From Streptomyces sp. NBC_00683 (GTDB taxonomy: Bacteria; Actinomycetota; Actinomycetes; Streptomycetales; Streptomycetaceae), in NCBI RefSeq assembly GCF_036226745.1, contig NZ_CP109013.1, positions 3,348,001 through 3,412,000 of the forward strand: a DNA stretch of 64,000 nucleotides, written 5' to 3'. Shown here piece after piece: positions 46,842 through 55,306 of this stretch. Every line of letters begins with the position of its first letter. The stretch's first letter is position 1. The notes under the pieces are model-generated. The model was not told the DNA's origin. It searched no databases and saw nothing but the letters and a program-made list of their open reading frames with translations. A program made the translations under genes and the position numbers.

Positions 46842-46937
46842 GCAGCGGTTTCCGCGCTTCCCGCCCGATTGTCAGTGGCCTGCGGTAGCTTCCACAGTGC
46901 TGAGTGAGCGGTGTCACAGCGCAACTGGGGTGAAGCA

Positions 46938-47933
46938 ATGAGTGATCTGACAGCCACGGCCGGGACGAGTGTCGACAGCCGTCTGGAGGAATACCGGATC
47001 GAGCTGACGGGCTACTGCTACCGGATGCTCGGTTCGGCCTTCGAGGCGGAGGACGCGGTCCAGGACACGCTCGTGCGTGCCTGGCGCAACTTCGACAAGT
47101 TCGAGGGCCGTTCCTCGCTGCGCTCGTGGCTGTACCGGATCGCGACGAACGTGTGCCTGGACATGCTGAACGCGGGCAACAAGCGGGCGCGGCCGGTCGA
47201 CCTGACCGGCCCGACGCCGCTGGCGCAGGCGGCGCTCAATCCGCTTCCGGAGAACACCTGGCTCGAGCCGATGCCGGACGGCCGCATCCTGCCCTCGGTG
47301 GCCGACCCGGCCGAGGCCGCCGTGGCACGTGAGTCGGTGCGCCTCGCCTTCGTCGCCGCTCTGCAGCATCTGCCGCCCAAGCAGCGTGCCGTGCTGATCC
47401 TGCGCGAGGTCCTCGCGTGGAAGGCGAGCGAGGTCGCCGAGCTCCTCGACACCTCGGTCGCCTCGGTCAACAGCGCCCTGCAGAGGGCACGGGCGACGCT
47501 CGCGGACACGGACAGCTCGGCCCCCGACACCGCGAACCCGCTGGACGACGAGCAGCGCAAGCTCCTCGACCGGTACGTGGCGGCCTTCGAGGGGTACGAC
47601 ATGGCGGCGCTGACCGCGCTGCTCCACGAGGACGCCGTGATGACCATGCCGCCGTTCGACCTCTGGCTGCAGGGGCACGACGACATCACGGGCTTCATGC
47701 TCAGCATCGGCGCGAGCTGCGAGGGCTCCCGGCTGGTGGCGACCGAGGCCAACGGATCCCCGGCCTTCGCGCACTACAAGCCGAACCCCGACGGACCGGG
47801 CTTCGTGCCGTGGGCGGTGCAGGTCATCGACATCTCGGGGGGTTCCATCACCGGGATGCACTGCTTCCTGGACACGCCGCGCTGGTTCCCGCTGTTCGGT
47901 CTCCCCGACCATCTGGAGGCAGACGCCTCGTGA
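46938..47933 (+). CDS. ECF sigma factor with C-terminal SnoaL-like domain (SigG/SigJ-like)
   Basis: A 331-aa sigma factor. Region 2 (about 15-85): CYRMLGSAFEAEDAVQDTLVRAWRNFDKFEGRSSLRSWLYRIATNVCLD. Region 4 (about 145-200): LPPKQRAVLILREVLAWKASEVAELLDTSVASVNSALQRAR. Residues 205-325 form a SnoaL/NTF2-like domain (YVAAFEGYDMAALTALLHEDAVMTMPPFDLWLQGHDDI), which in related ECF groups modulates sigma activity in place of an anti-sigma factor. ATG at 46938. The next gene begins within its stop codon. Confidence 0.92.
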   Translation: MSDLTATAGTSVDSRLEEYRIELTGYCYRMLGSAFEAEDAVQDTLVRAWRNFDKFEGRSSLRSWLYRIATNVCLDMLNAGNKRARPVDLTGPTPLAQAALNPLPENTWLEPMPDGRILPSVADPAEAAVARESVRLAFVAALQHLPPKQRAVLILREVLAWKASEVAELLDTSVASVNSALQRARATLADTDSSAPDTANPLDDEQRKLLDRYVAAFEGYDMAALTALLHEDAVMTMPPFDLWLQGHDDITGFMLSIGASCEGSRLVATEANGSPAFAHYKPNPDGPGFVPWAVQVIDISGGSITGMHCFLDTPRWFPLFGLPDHLEADAS

Positions 47934-48223
47934 GGGTGCGCGGACCGGTGGTGATCGGCTGGGCCCTCCTCGCGGCGGGCGGCTGGGCGGCGACCCTCTG
48001 GCTCGGCGAGCCGACGGCCACCGCCGGGCCGGGGCCCGCCCCGGCCCCGAGCTCTCCGGCCGACGCGGAACCGGGACCGCAGCCCGAAGGGCCGTGCTCG
48101 ACGGTGCGAGCGAGGCCGGGCGCCACACCGTCGCCCGGCCCGAGCGAGTGGCTGCTGAGCGTCGAGAAGGGGGACGGGCGGGCGGTCCAGCACCTCTGCG
48201 ACTACGCCGTGGCCGTCCGCTGA
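47930..48223 (+). CDS. Small membrane-anchored protein coupled to the ECF sigma factor
   Basis: A 97-aa protein with a GTG start overlapping the sigma factor stop (GTGA). One N-terminal membrane helix (GPVVIGWALLAAGGWAATLWLG), a Pro/Ala-rich spacer, and two cysteines (GPCST, HLCDY) in the extracytoplasmic part that could form a disulfide. No known domain. Tight coupling suggests a functional link with the sigma factor, but it lacks any anti-sigma signature. Confidence 0.65.
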   Translation: MRVRGPVVIGWALLAAGGWAATLWLGEPTATAGPGPAPAPSSPADAEPGPQPEGPCSTVRARPGATPSPGPSEWLLSVEKGDGRAVQHLCDYAVAVR

Positions 48224-48248
48224 CCGCGGGATGCCGGGCGGCACCGGA

Positions 48249-48572
48249 TCAGACCGGGTCCCTCTCCTGGTCCGCACCACCCAGGCCCACCACATCGGCC
48301 AGACCCACGAGGTCGAGCAGCGCCCGGAGTTCGCCCGGTACGTTGCGCAGCCGCAGCTCGGCGCCTCCGGCCCGGCGCGCGACGAGCGCCAGCCGGGCCA
48401 GCGCCTCGACCAGGGCGAGGTCCGGGCGCAGGACACCGCCCACATCGCAGTCCACCGCCGCGGGCGGCCCGGCGTCCTCGCGGCCGCGCAGCAGTGCCTC
48501 CAGCTCGGCACAGAGTCCCGGCACATCGGCCCTGGTGATGCGGCCGGTGAGGACGAGAGCGTTCGGTGTCAT
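48249..48572 (-). CDS. STAS-domain protein (anti-sigma-antagonist-like)
   Basis: A 107-aa protein from the ATG at 48572 (MTPNALVL). LTGRITRADVPGLCAELEALL, PAAVDCDVGGVLRPDLALVEALARL and RLRNVPGELRALLDLVGL follow the STAS order. At the usual phospho-Ser position the sequence reads CDVGGVLRPDLALVE, with no clear Ser, so control by kinase phosphorylation is doubtful. It is convergent with the 97-aa membrane protein. Confidence 0.72.
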   Translation of the reverse strand: MTPNALVLTGRITRADVPGLCAELEALLRGREDAGPPAAVDCDVGGVLRPDLALVEALARLALVARRAGGAELRLRNVPGELRALLDLVGLADVVGLGGADQERDPV

Positions 48573-48633
48573 GGCATCCACACCACAGAGACCGGCGTGA
48601 CGCCCGAAACTCATCGCTCACGACGAAGTCGCC

Positions 48634-49224
48634 TCAGCAGACCGGGAACATCCCCGTGTCCACTTCCAGCCCGAACGGCTCGGGGAGCGCCAGCTTCCCG
48701 CCGTACTCGACCGACTCCAAGACACGGTAGGTGCCACGCTCCGGGTCACCGTAGAGGGTGGCAGTGGGCCGACCGGAGTGCCATGGGTCAAGGAGCAGGA
48801 AGAGTTCGGCCCCCGCTTTCGCGTAGCCGTGTGCCTTCTTGATGCGGTCATGGTTGGCATTCGCCTTGGAGGTGATCTCCACGACGAGCAGAGCCTCCCC
48901 CGCCGGAACGGGACTGCCGGTCCCGGTGAGGGCGTCACGGGGCAGAATCACCAGGTCCGGAATGTACAGCCCGTCCTGGCCCGGAATCGAGACACCGACC
49001 GTCTGGTAAATACCCCAGTCCTCCGGCAGCACGGCGTAGAGCCGGCGTTGCAACAACTCCGCGGTGATGTTGTGCTCATCGGACGGCGGTGGCGACACGG
49101 TGACGATCCCCTCGATGATCTCCACCTTGCAGCCCTCGGGTGCGTCCGTCTCCTCCCAGATACGGACGAGGTCGTCCCATTCCTGGCCGTTGCCCGGGAC
49201 GGGATCGACAGTGAGTGCGCTCAT
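48634..49224 (-). CDS. Uma2-family (DUF820) restriction-endonuclease-fold protein
   Basis: A 196-aa protein of a family expanded in Streptomyces and cyanobacteria. VEIIEGIVTVSPPPSDEHNITAELL is the Uma2 N-terminal signature; YIPDLVIL followed by ALLVVEITSKANANHD gives the PD-(D/E)xK-like core with a Ser-Lys variation. Biological role unknown. GAGGAG precedes the ATG at 49224. Confidence 0.88.
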   Translation of the reverse strand: MSALTVDPVPGNGQEWDDLVRIWEETDAPEGCKVEIIEGIVTVSPPPSDEHNITAELLQRRLYAVLPEDWGIYQTVGVSIPGQDGLYIPDLVILPRDALTGTGSPVPAGEALLVVEITSKANANHDRIKKAHGYAKAGAELFLLLDPWHSGRPTATLYGDPERGTYRVLESVEYGGKLALPEPFGLEVDTGMFPVC

Positions 49225-49266
49225 GGCGGTCTCCTCATTCGGTGCGTCACCGAGTCCAGCATGCCG

Positions 49267-49298
49267 AACGGGACCGGCGGTGGTCCACCGGTCCCGTT
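49267..49298 (-). terminator. Intrinsic terminator of deoA
   Basis: An 11-bp perfect stem (49267-49277 with 49288-49298), 24 bp past the deoA stop codon in the minus direction. Confidence 0.8.
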
Positions 49299-49321
49299 CA
49301 CCCGAAAGGGAAAGCGCCAGG

Positions 49322-50599
49322 TCAGGCGATACGTTCCCGCACGACCGGCGTGGCGGCGAACGGTGTGCCGGCCGGAGCGATGTCGTACGAGTCGGGCAGT
49401 GCCTTCAGCGCGTACTCGAACTTCTCCGGAGTCTCCGTGTGCAGCGTCAGCAGCGGCTGGCCCTCGGTCACCGTGTCACCGGGCTTGGCGTGCAGCTCGA
49501 TGCCCGCACCCTCCTGCACCGGGTCCTCCTTGCGCGCGCGGCCCGCACCGAGGCGCCAGGCGGCCACACCGATGTCGTAGGCGTCCAGGCGGGTCAGCAC
49601 GCCCGAGGACGGGGCCGTCACCACGTGCTGCTCGCGGGCGACGGGGAGCTCGGCGTCCGGGTCGCCGCCCTGGGCGGAGATCATGCGGCGCCACACGTCC
49701 ATCGCGGAGCCGTCGGCGAGTGCCTTCTCCGGGTCGGCGTCCTTGAGCCCGGCAGCGTCGAGCATCTCGCGGGCCAGCGCGAGGGTCAGGTCGATGACGT
49801 CCTTGGGGCCGCCGCCGGCGAGGACCTCGACGGACTCGCGTACCTCCAGGGCGTTGCCCGCCGTCAGGCCGAGCGGGGTGGACATGTCGGTGAGCAGCGC
49901 GACCGTCCGTACACCGCTGTCGGTGCCCAGCGCGACCATGGTGGAGGCCAGTTCACGGGCGTCCTCGATGGTCTTCATGAAGGCGCCGGAACCGACCTTG
50001 ACGTCCAGGACGAGCGCGCCCGTGCCCTCGGCGATCTTCTTGGACATGATCGAGCTGGCGATGAGCGGGATGGCCTCGACGGTGCCGGTGACATCGCGGA
50101 GCGCGTACAGCTTCTTGTCGGCGGGGGCGAGTTGGTCGCCCGCGGCGCAGATCACGGCCCCGGTGGTGTCGAGGACGTGCAGCATCTCGGCGTTCGTGAG
50201 GTGCGCCCGCCAGCCGCGGATGGACTCCAGTTTGTCGAGGGTCCCGCCGGTGTGGCCGAGGCCCCGGCCGCTGAGCTGCGGCACCGCGGCGCCGCAGGCG
50301 GCGACCAGCGGGGCGAGCGGCAGCGTGATCTTGTCGCCGACGCCGCCGGTGGAGTGCTTGTCGGTGGTGGGGCGGGAGAGCGCGTCGAAGTTCATCCGCT
50401 CACCGGAGGCGATCATCGCGGCGGTCCAGCGGGCGATCTCGGTGCGGTTCATACCGTTCAGCAGGATCGCCATGGCCAACGCGGACATCTGCTCGTCGGC
50501 GACCTCGCCGCGGGTGTACGCGTCGATGACCCAGTCGATCTGCTCGGGGCTCAGCTCGCCGCGGTCCCGCTTCGTGCGGATGACGGAGATGGCGTCCAT
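49322..50599 (-). CDS. deoA: Thymidine phosphorylase
   Basis: Phosphorolyses thymidine (and deoxyuridine) to base and 2-deoxyribose-1-phosphate. 425 aa. The glycine-rich phosphate site KHSTGGVGDKITLPLAPLVAACG and SGRGLGHTGGTLDKLESI are diagnostic; VDVKVGSGAFMKT-like VLDVKVGSGAFMKT is intact. ATG at 50599 with GAAGGA and AAGGAC just upstream. It has its own promoter with a regulon operator, so it is transcribed separately from the transporter-cdd operon that ends just upstream. Confidence 0.95.
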   Translation of the reverse strand: MDAISVIRTKRDRGELSPEQIDWVIDAYTRGEVADEQMSALAMAILLNGMNRTEIARWTAAMIASGERMNFDALSRPTTDKHSTGGVGDKITLPLAPLVAACGAAVPQLSGRGLGHTGGTLDKLESIRGWRAHLTNAEMLHVLDTTGAVICAAGDQLAPADKKLYALRDVTGTVEAIPLIASSIMSKKIAEGTGALVLDVKVGSGAFMKTIEDARELASTMVALGTDSGVRTVALLTDMSTPLGLTAGNALEVRESVEVLAGGGPKDVIDLTLALAREMLDAAGLKDADPEKALADGSAMDVWRRMISAQGGDPDAELPVAREQHVVTAPSSGVLTRLDAYDIGVAAWRLGAGRARKEDPVQEGAGIELHAKPGDTVTEGQPLLTLHTETPEKFEYALKALPDSYDIAPAGTPFAATPVVRERIA

Positions 50600-50648
50600 G
50601 TCCTTGGAGTCCTTCCGGCCGGTACGTACGCAAGAGTCCCGAATGACT

Positions 50649-50660
50649 CTACGCGCATAG
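50649..50660 (-). promoter_or_regulatory. Nucleoside-regulon operator, deoA copy
   Basis: CTACGCGCATAG (plus strand), one change from the perfect site. With flanks it reads CTCTA-n6-TAGAG. It overlaps a TAGAGT -10 on the minus strand, about 50 bp before the deoA start. Confidence 0.72.
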
Positions 50661-50685
50661 AGATTCTGGTTCACAAAAGGCCAAG

Positions 50686-50706
50686 CCGGCCCGGCGATTG
50701 AGGGCG
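50686..50706. repeat. Single copy of the CCGGCGnTTGAGG intergenic element
   Basis: GGCCCGGCGATTGAGGGC shares the core of the array at 15795-16110. It lies between the deoA promoter and the cdd terminator. Confidence 0.6.
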
Positions 50707-50710
50707 AGCG

Positions 50711-50732
50711 GCCGCCGGAAGACCCCGGCGGC
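50711..50732 (-). terminator. Terminator of the nucleoside transporter-cdd operon
   Basis: GCCGCCGG (50711-50718) pairs with CCGGCGGC (50725-50732) around a 6-base loop, 15 bp past the cdd stop codon. Confidence 0.7.
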
Positions 50733-50746
50733 GCCCTGCCCCCGCA

Positions 50747-51163
50747 TTACCTCAGGTGCTGCGGCCCGAAAGCCTGCGGCAGCATCTCGTCGAGCGTCCG
50801 GAAGCCGTCCGGGGTCTCCAGGACGAGCTCGGGCCCCCCGAACTCGTACAGCAGCTGCCGGCACCGCCCGCACGGCACGAGCACCGCGCCCCTGCCGTCC
50901 ACACAGGTGAAGTGGGTCAGCCGGCCGCCGCCCGTGGCGGCAAGCTGGGAGACCAGGCCGCACTCGGCGCACAGGCCAATGCCGTACGACGCGTTCTCGA
51001 CGTTGCAGCCGACGATCGTGCGGCCGTCGTCGACCAGGGCCGCGACACCGACCGGGAAGCCCGAGTACGGGGCGTACGCCCGGGACATCGCGTCCCGGGC
51101 GGCCCTGCGCAGCGACTCCCAGTCGACAGTCGCCGCACCGGCATCCGCGGTCGGCGGTGTCAC
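50747..51163 (-). CDS. cdd: Cytidine deaminase
   Basis: Deaminates cytidine and deoxycytidine to (deoxy)uridine. The 138-aa protein fits the small tetrameric class. Zinc and catalytic residues: LCAECGLVSQ (CAE) and VPCGRCRQLL (PCxxC). The GTG start overlaps the stop of the upstream permease (GTGA), making it the last gene of the nucleoside ABC transporter operon. Import and deamination are thus co-expressed. Confidence 0.95.
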   Translation of the reverse strand: MTPPTADAGAATVDWESLRRAARDAMSRAYAPYSGFPVGVAALVDDGRTIVGCNVENASYGIGLCAECGLVSQLAATGGGRLTHFTCVDGRGAVLVPCGRCRQLLYEFGGPELVLETPDGFRTLDEMLPQAFGPQHLR

Positions 51164-52422
51164 TTGCCCTCGCCCTTGCGGTACGGCACACCGTCCGCCT
51201 TCGGCGGCCGCAGCCGCTGCGCCGACAGTGCGAGCACGAGCAGCGTGGTGACGTACGGAGCGGCGTCGACGAACTGGCTCGGGACCTGGTCCGTCAGCGC
51301 GTACCAGGTGAACAGCAGCGCGGAACAGGCCGCCGAGATCACCGCGGACACGTACTTCTTCCGGTACAGCTGCCAGAACGCGGCGATCACCAGCAGGATC
51401 GCCAGGAGCAGCAGCATCGCGTGCACGTTCTCCGCGCCACCGCGCAGCTTGAGGCTGTCGGTGAAGCCGAAGAGCCCGGCACCCAGGGCCATTCCGCCCG
51501 GCATCCAGTTACCGAAGATCATCGCGGCGAGACCGATGTAACCGCGGCCGCCGGTCTGGCCCTCCTGGTAGATGCTCGTGGCGACGATGGCGAGGAACGC
51601 ACCACCGAGTCCCGCCAGTCCGCCGGAGATGACGACGGCGATGTACTTGTACTTGTAGACGTTCACGCCGAGGGTCTCGGCGGCCACCGGGCTCTCGCCG
51701 CAGGAGCGGAGCCGCAGGCCGAACGCGGTGCGCCACAGGATCCACCACGTGGCGGGGACCAGCAGCAGGGCCACGACGGTCAGCAGGGACAGTCCGGTGA
51801 CGAGCCCGCCGATGATGCCGGCGAGGTCGGAGACGAAGAACCAGTGTTCCTGTTGCAGGTCCTGCATCCAGTCCGACAGCCCCGGAATGGTGATCTTGTC
51901 GATCTCCTCGAGCCGGGGGGACTGCTTGGAGGAGCCGCCCGGCTCCTGGGCGAAGGTGAAGTTCGAGAGGTAGCGGGTGACTCCGACGGCGAGGATGTTG
52001 ATCGCCACACCGGAGACGATGTGGTTCACGCCGAAGGTGACGGTCATGACCGCGTGCAGCAGACCGCCGAGCGCGCCGCCGATGATGCCGAACAGCACGC
52101 CCACCCACGGGCCCCACTGGAATCCGGCCCAGGCACCGAACCAGGTGCCGAGGATCATCATGCCCTCGAGCCCGATGTTGATGACGCCGGCCCGCTCGGC
52201 CCACAGACCGCCGAGACCGGCGAGGCCGATGGGAACGGCCAGTTCGAGGGCGCCCGCGACCTGTCCGACGGAGGTCACGTCCTCCGCACCGCTGATGAGG
52301 CGTACCAGCGAGACCAGGGCGAGGGCACCGGCGATGATCAGGAGGACGACGGGCAGGGAGAGCTTGCGGCGTCCGCCGCCCTTCTTGGGGGCGACGCGTG
52401 CGGCAGGTACTTGGGTGCTCAC
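51160..52422 (-). CDS. Nucleoside ABC transporter permease (second)
   Basis: A 420-aa permease of the BmpD/branched-chain-like superfamily, with about nine hydrophobic helices. GLWAERAGVINIGLEGMMILG and GAWAGFQWGPWVGVLFG are the characteristic N-terminal motifs of nucleoside (NupQ/YufQ-like) permeases; RSCGESPVAAETLGVNVYKYK is the EAA-like loop. An N-terminal Lys/Arg-rich head of about 25 residues precedes the first helix. GTGA overlaps join it to the upstream permease and downstream cdd. Confidence 0.92.
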   Translation of the reverse strand: MSTQVPAARVAPKKGGGRRKLSLPVVLLIIAGALALVSLVRLISGAEDVTSVGQVAGALELAVPIGLAGLGGLWAERAGVINIGLEGMMILGTWFGAWAGFQWGPWVGVLFGIIGGALGGLLHAVMTVTFGVNHIVSGVAINILAVGVTRYLSNFTFAQEPGGSSKQSPRLEEIDKITIPGLSDWMQDLQQEHWFFVSDLAGIIGGLVTGLSLLTVVALLLVPATWWILWRTAFGLRLRSCGESPVAAETLGVNVYKYKYIAVVISGGLAGLGGAFLAIVATSIYQEGQTGGRGYIGLAAMIFGNWMPGGMALGAGLFGFTDSLKLRGGAENVHAMLLLLAILLVIAAFWQLYRKKYVSAVISAACSALLFTWYALTDQVPSQFVDAAPYVTTLLVLALSAQRLRPPKADGVPYRKGEGK

Positions 52423-53537
52423 AGGGCCGCCTCCTTCTCGGTCGTGAGGGCGTGGCCGGCGGCGAGTTCCTCGCCGACCTTCTGCTGCTGACGGCGGGTC
52501 CCGTAACGGCGGACCAGTTCGTAGCTGATGACGACGGAGATCACGATCAGGCCCTGCATGATCGTGGCGATCTCCTTCTCGAACCCGAACTGGTCGAGCG
52601 ACGAGGACGCCTTGTCCAGGAACGCGATCAGCAGGGCGCTGAGGGCGATGCCCACCGGGTGGTTACGGCCGAGCAGCGCGATGGTGATGCCCGTGAAGCC
52701 GATGCCGACCGGGAAGTCGAGGCTGTACGTGTGGGTGTCGCCCAGCAGCGTCGCCATTCCGGCCAGACCGGCGACCGCGCCGGAGATGAGCATGGAGGTC
52801 AGGATCATCTTCTTGGCGTCCACGCCGGACGCCTGGGCGGCGGTCTCGCTCGCGCCCGTGGCCCGCAGGTCGAAGCCGAACCGGGTGCGGTTCAGGACGA
52901 ACCAGTAGACGAGGCCGCAGCCGGCGGCGACGAAGGTGAAGCCGTAGATCTCTCCGGCCTCGGCGCCCAGGGACAGCCCCGGGAACCAGCCGGACTCCGG
53001 GATCTCGCCCGTGGTCAGGTTGTTGGAACCGGCTGCCTGGTCACCGAAGTTCTTCGGCAGGATCAGCCAGGCGATCAACGAGGTCGCGATGGAGTTCAGC
53101 ATGATCGTCGAAACGACCTCGCTCACCCCCCGCGTCGTCTTGAGGATGCCCGCGATGCCGGCCCAGAACGCGCCCACCAGCATGGCGACGACGACGATCA
53201 GGGCGATGTGGAGCGGTCCGGGAAGGCTGACGCTCGCGCCGACCAGGGCCGCCATCATCGCCGCGAGGCGGTACTGGCCGTCGACGCCGATGTTGAAGAG
53301 GTTCATCCGGAAGCCGACCGCGACCGCGAGAGCGGCGAGGTAGTACGTACCGGCCTGGTTGATGATCAGTACCTGTACGTCGGAGTACGACGCCTGCTCG
53401 AACAGCAGCCGGTACAGCTCGAACGGATCACGGTTCGAGATGAGCAGGACCACGGTGGCGAGCGCGAAGGCGACGACCAGGGCGAGTACCGGCCCTGCGA
53501 AGCCCAGGATCAGCCGGTCCTTGTCGAATTTCTTCAT
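52419..53537 (-). CDS. Nucleoside ABC transporter permease (first)
   Basis: A 372-aa permease. NQAGTYYLAALAVAVGFRMNLFNIGVDGQYRLAAM and GVSEVVSTIMLN are the NupP/YufP-like motifs; RATGASETAAQASGVDAKKM is the cytoplasmic coupling loop. About nine hydrophobic helices, with a C-terminal cytoplasmic tail rich in Gln/Lys/Glu. Its ATG overlaps the stop codon of the ATPase gene (ATGA), and its end overlaps the start of the second permease, so the complex is made from one coupled mRNA. Confidence 0.92.
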   Translation of the reverse strand: MKKFDKDRLILGFAGPVLALVVAFALATVVLLISNRDPFELYRLLFEQASYSDVQVLIINQAGTYYLAALAVAVGFRMNLFNIGVDGQYRLAAMMAALVGASVSLPGPLHIALIVVVAMLVGAFWAGIAGILKTTRGVSEVVSTIMLNSIATSLIAWLILPKNFGDQAAGSNNLTTGEIPESGWFPGLSLGAEAGEIYGFTFVAAGCGLVYWFVLNRTRFGFDLRATGASETAAQASGVDAKKMILTSMLISGAVAGLAGMATLLGDTHTYSLDFPVGIGFTGITIALLGRNHPVGIALSALLIAFLDKASSSLDQFGFEKEIATIMQGLIVISVVISYELVRRYGTRRQQQKVGEELAAGHALTTEKEAAL

Positions 53538-55096
53538 CGGGCCTCGTCCTCCGGTGCTGCGTCGAGGCGACCGGCGGCGGCGCCGGTCATGGCCGAGCCC
53601 AGTTCCTCGGGGGTGATGGTGGCGGGGTCGGCGTCAGCGACCAGCCGCCCTCGGTACATGACGCGCAGGGTGTCGGAGAGCCCGATGAGCTCGTCCAGGT
53701 CCGCCGAGATGAGCAGGACTGCGAGTCCTTCGCGGCGGGCCGCGCGGATCTGGTCCCAGATCTGCGCCTGCGCGCCGACGTCCACGCCACGGGTGGGGTG
53801 GGCGGCGATCAGGAGCTTCGGTTCGTGGCTCATCTCGCGGCCGACGATCAGCTTCTGCTGGTTGCCGCCGGAGAGGGAGCCGGCCGTGACCTCGATGCCC
53901 GGGGTACGGACGTCGTACTCCCGCACGATCCGCTCGGTGTCCTGGCGCGCCGCCTTGGGGTCCAGCAGGAACCCGCGGCTGTTGGGCTTCTCGCTGACGT
54001 GGCCGAGGATGCGGTTCTCCCAGAGCGGTGCGTCCAGCAGGACTCCGTGCCGGTGCCGGTCCTCGGGGATGTAGCCGATGCCCGCCTCGCGCCGCTTGCG
54101 CGTGGGCGCGCGGGAGATGTCGTCGTCGCCCAGGGTGATCACACCGCTGTCGGCCGCCCGCATGCCGATGAGCGCGTCGATCAGCTCGGTCTGCCCGTTG
54201 CCCTCGACGCCCGCGATGCCGAGGACCTCACCCTTGTGAATGGTGAAGCCGACATCGGACAGGACGTCACGGACGACCCCGTCCGGGTCCGTCACGCCGA
54301 GGGAGAGGCCCTCGACGCGAAGCATCGGCACATCCGTCACCGTGGACTCACGGGTCTCGGGCGAGGGGAGCTCGCTGCCGACCATCAGCTCGGCGAGCTG
54401 CTTGGTGGTCGTGTGCGCGGGATCCGCGGTGCCCACCGTCGTACCGCGCCGGATCACCGTGATCTCGTCGGCGACCGAGAGGACCTCGCCGAGCTTGTGC
54501 GAGATGAAGATGACGGTGAGTCCCTCGGCCTTGAGCTCGCGGAGGTTCGCGAAGAGCGCGTCGACCTCCTGCGGCACGAGCACCGCGGTCGGCTCGTCGA
54601 GGATGAGGATGCGGGCGCCGCGGTAGAGGACCTTGAGGATCTCCACGCGCTGGCGGTCGGCGACCCCGAGGTCCTCGACGAGTGCGTCGGGCCGGACCCC
54701 CAGGCCGTACGCGTCCGAGATCTCCTTGATCTTCTTACGTGCGGCGGAGCCGATGCCGTACAGGCTCTCGCCGCCGAGGACGACGTTCTCCAGGACGGTG
54801 AAGTTGTCGGCGAGCATGAAGTGCTGGTGCACCATGCCGATGCCGCGCGCGATGGCGTCGCCGGGGTTGCCGAACGAGACCTGCTCGCCGTCCACGGCGA
54901 TGGTTCCCTCGTCCGGCTTCTGCATGCCGTAGAGGATCTTCATCAGCGTCGACTTGCCGGCGCCGTTCTCGCCGACGAGGGCGTGGACGGTGCCCTTGCG
55001 GACGGTGATGCCGATGTCGTGGTTGGCGACGACGCCGGGGAAACGCTTGGTGATGCCGTGCAGTTCTACGGCAGGGGGGCTGCTGGACGCGTTGAT
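53534..55096 (-). CDS. Nucleoside ABC transporter ATPase (duplicated domains), apparent non-canonical start codon
   Basis: About 520 aa with two nucleotide-binding domains, as in ribose/BMP-type importers. First Walker A GENGAGKST, signature region LGVADRQRVEILKVLYRGARILILDEPTAVL; the second half has the usual degenerate GVEGNGQTEL and SGGNQQKLIVGRE. The coding frame runs upstream of the first ATG (54943, inside Walker A) through ELHGITKRFPGVVANHDIG, so that ATG is not the start. Between Walker A and the in-frame stop at 55205-55207 there is no ATG, GTG or TTG. AAGGAG lies eight bases before ATC AAC GCG, so ATC at 55096 is the best-placed start; CTG at 55120 is an alternative. Confidence 0.9.
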   Translation of the reverse strand: MNASSSPPAVELHGITKRFPGVVANHDIGITVRKGTVHALVGENGAGKSTLMKILYGMQKPDEGTIAVDGEQVSFGNPGDAIARGIGMVHQHFMLADNFTVLENVVLGGESLYGIGSAARKKIKEISDAYGLGVRPDALVEDLGVADRQRVEILKVLYRGARILILDEPTAVLVPQEVDALFANLRELKAEGLTVIFISHKLGEVLSVADEITVIRRGTTVGTADPAHTTTKQLAELMVGSELPSPETRESTVTDVPMLRVEGLSLGVTDPDGVVRDVLSDVGFTIHKGEVLGIAGVEGNGQTELIDALIGMRAADSGVITLGDDDISRAPTRKRREAGIGYIPEDRHRHGVLLDAPLWENRILGHVSEKPNSRGFLLDPKAARQDTERIVREYDVRTPGIEVTAGSLSGGNQQKLIVGREMSHEPKLLIAAHPTRGVDVGAQAQIWDQIRAARREGLAVLLISADLDELIGLSDTLRVMYRGRLVADADPATITPEELGSAMTGAAAGRLDAAPEDEAR

Positions 55097-55175
55097 GACG
55101 CACTCTCCTTGGCCGGACAGGAGCGGGGGCGGAGGGGCAAAGGGGCGGGGTGAAGTTATCGCGCCTGAGGGCTGT

Positions 55176-55187
55176 CTACACGCGTAG
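55176..55187 (-). promoter_or_regulatory. Nucleoside-regulon operator, ABC transporter operon copy
   Basis: CTACACGCGTAG, one change from the perfect site, about 80 bp before the ATPase start and overlapping a possible TAGACA -10 on the minus strand. Confidence 0.7.
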
Positions 55188-55241
55188 CGCTGCCGAATCG
55201 TAAATCAGACGGGCGGATCTTCTTCGGGGAGTTACTCCGGA

Positions 55242-55276
55242 GGCCCGGAGCGGCAGTGATGCGCACGCTCCGGGCC
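55242..55276 (-). terminator. Terminator after the BMP lipoprotein gene
   Basis: An 11-bp perfect stem (55242-55252 with 55266-55276), 30 bp past the lipoprotein stop codon. It separates the highly expressed binding protein from the ATPase-permease operon. Confidence 0.8.
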
Positions 55277-55306
55277 CACAGGAAACCAGACGAACGACCG
55301 GGGTCG

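Noticed and set aside
54735..55103. Minus-strand open frame starting at a GTG with a good ribosome-binding site (MRHQRVQQPP)
   Set aside because: The product is Arg/His/Pro-rich nonsense overlapping the ABC ATPase N-terminus in another frame; the ATPase frame carries the conserved Walker A region.
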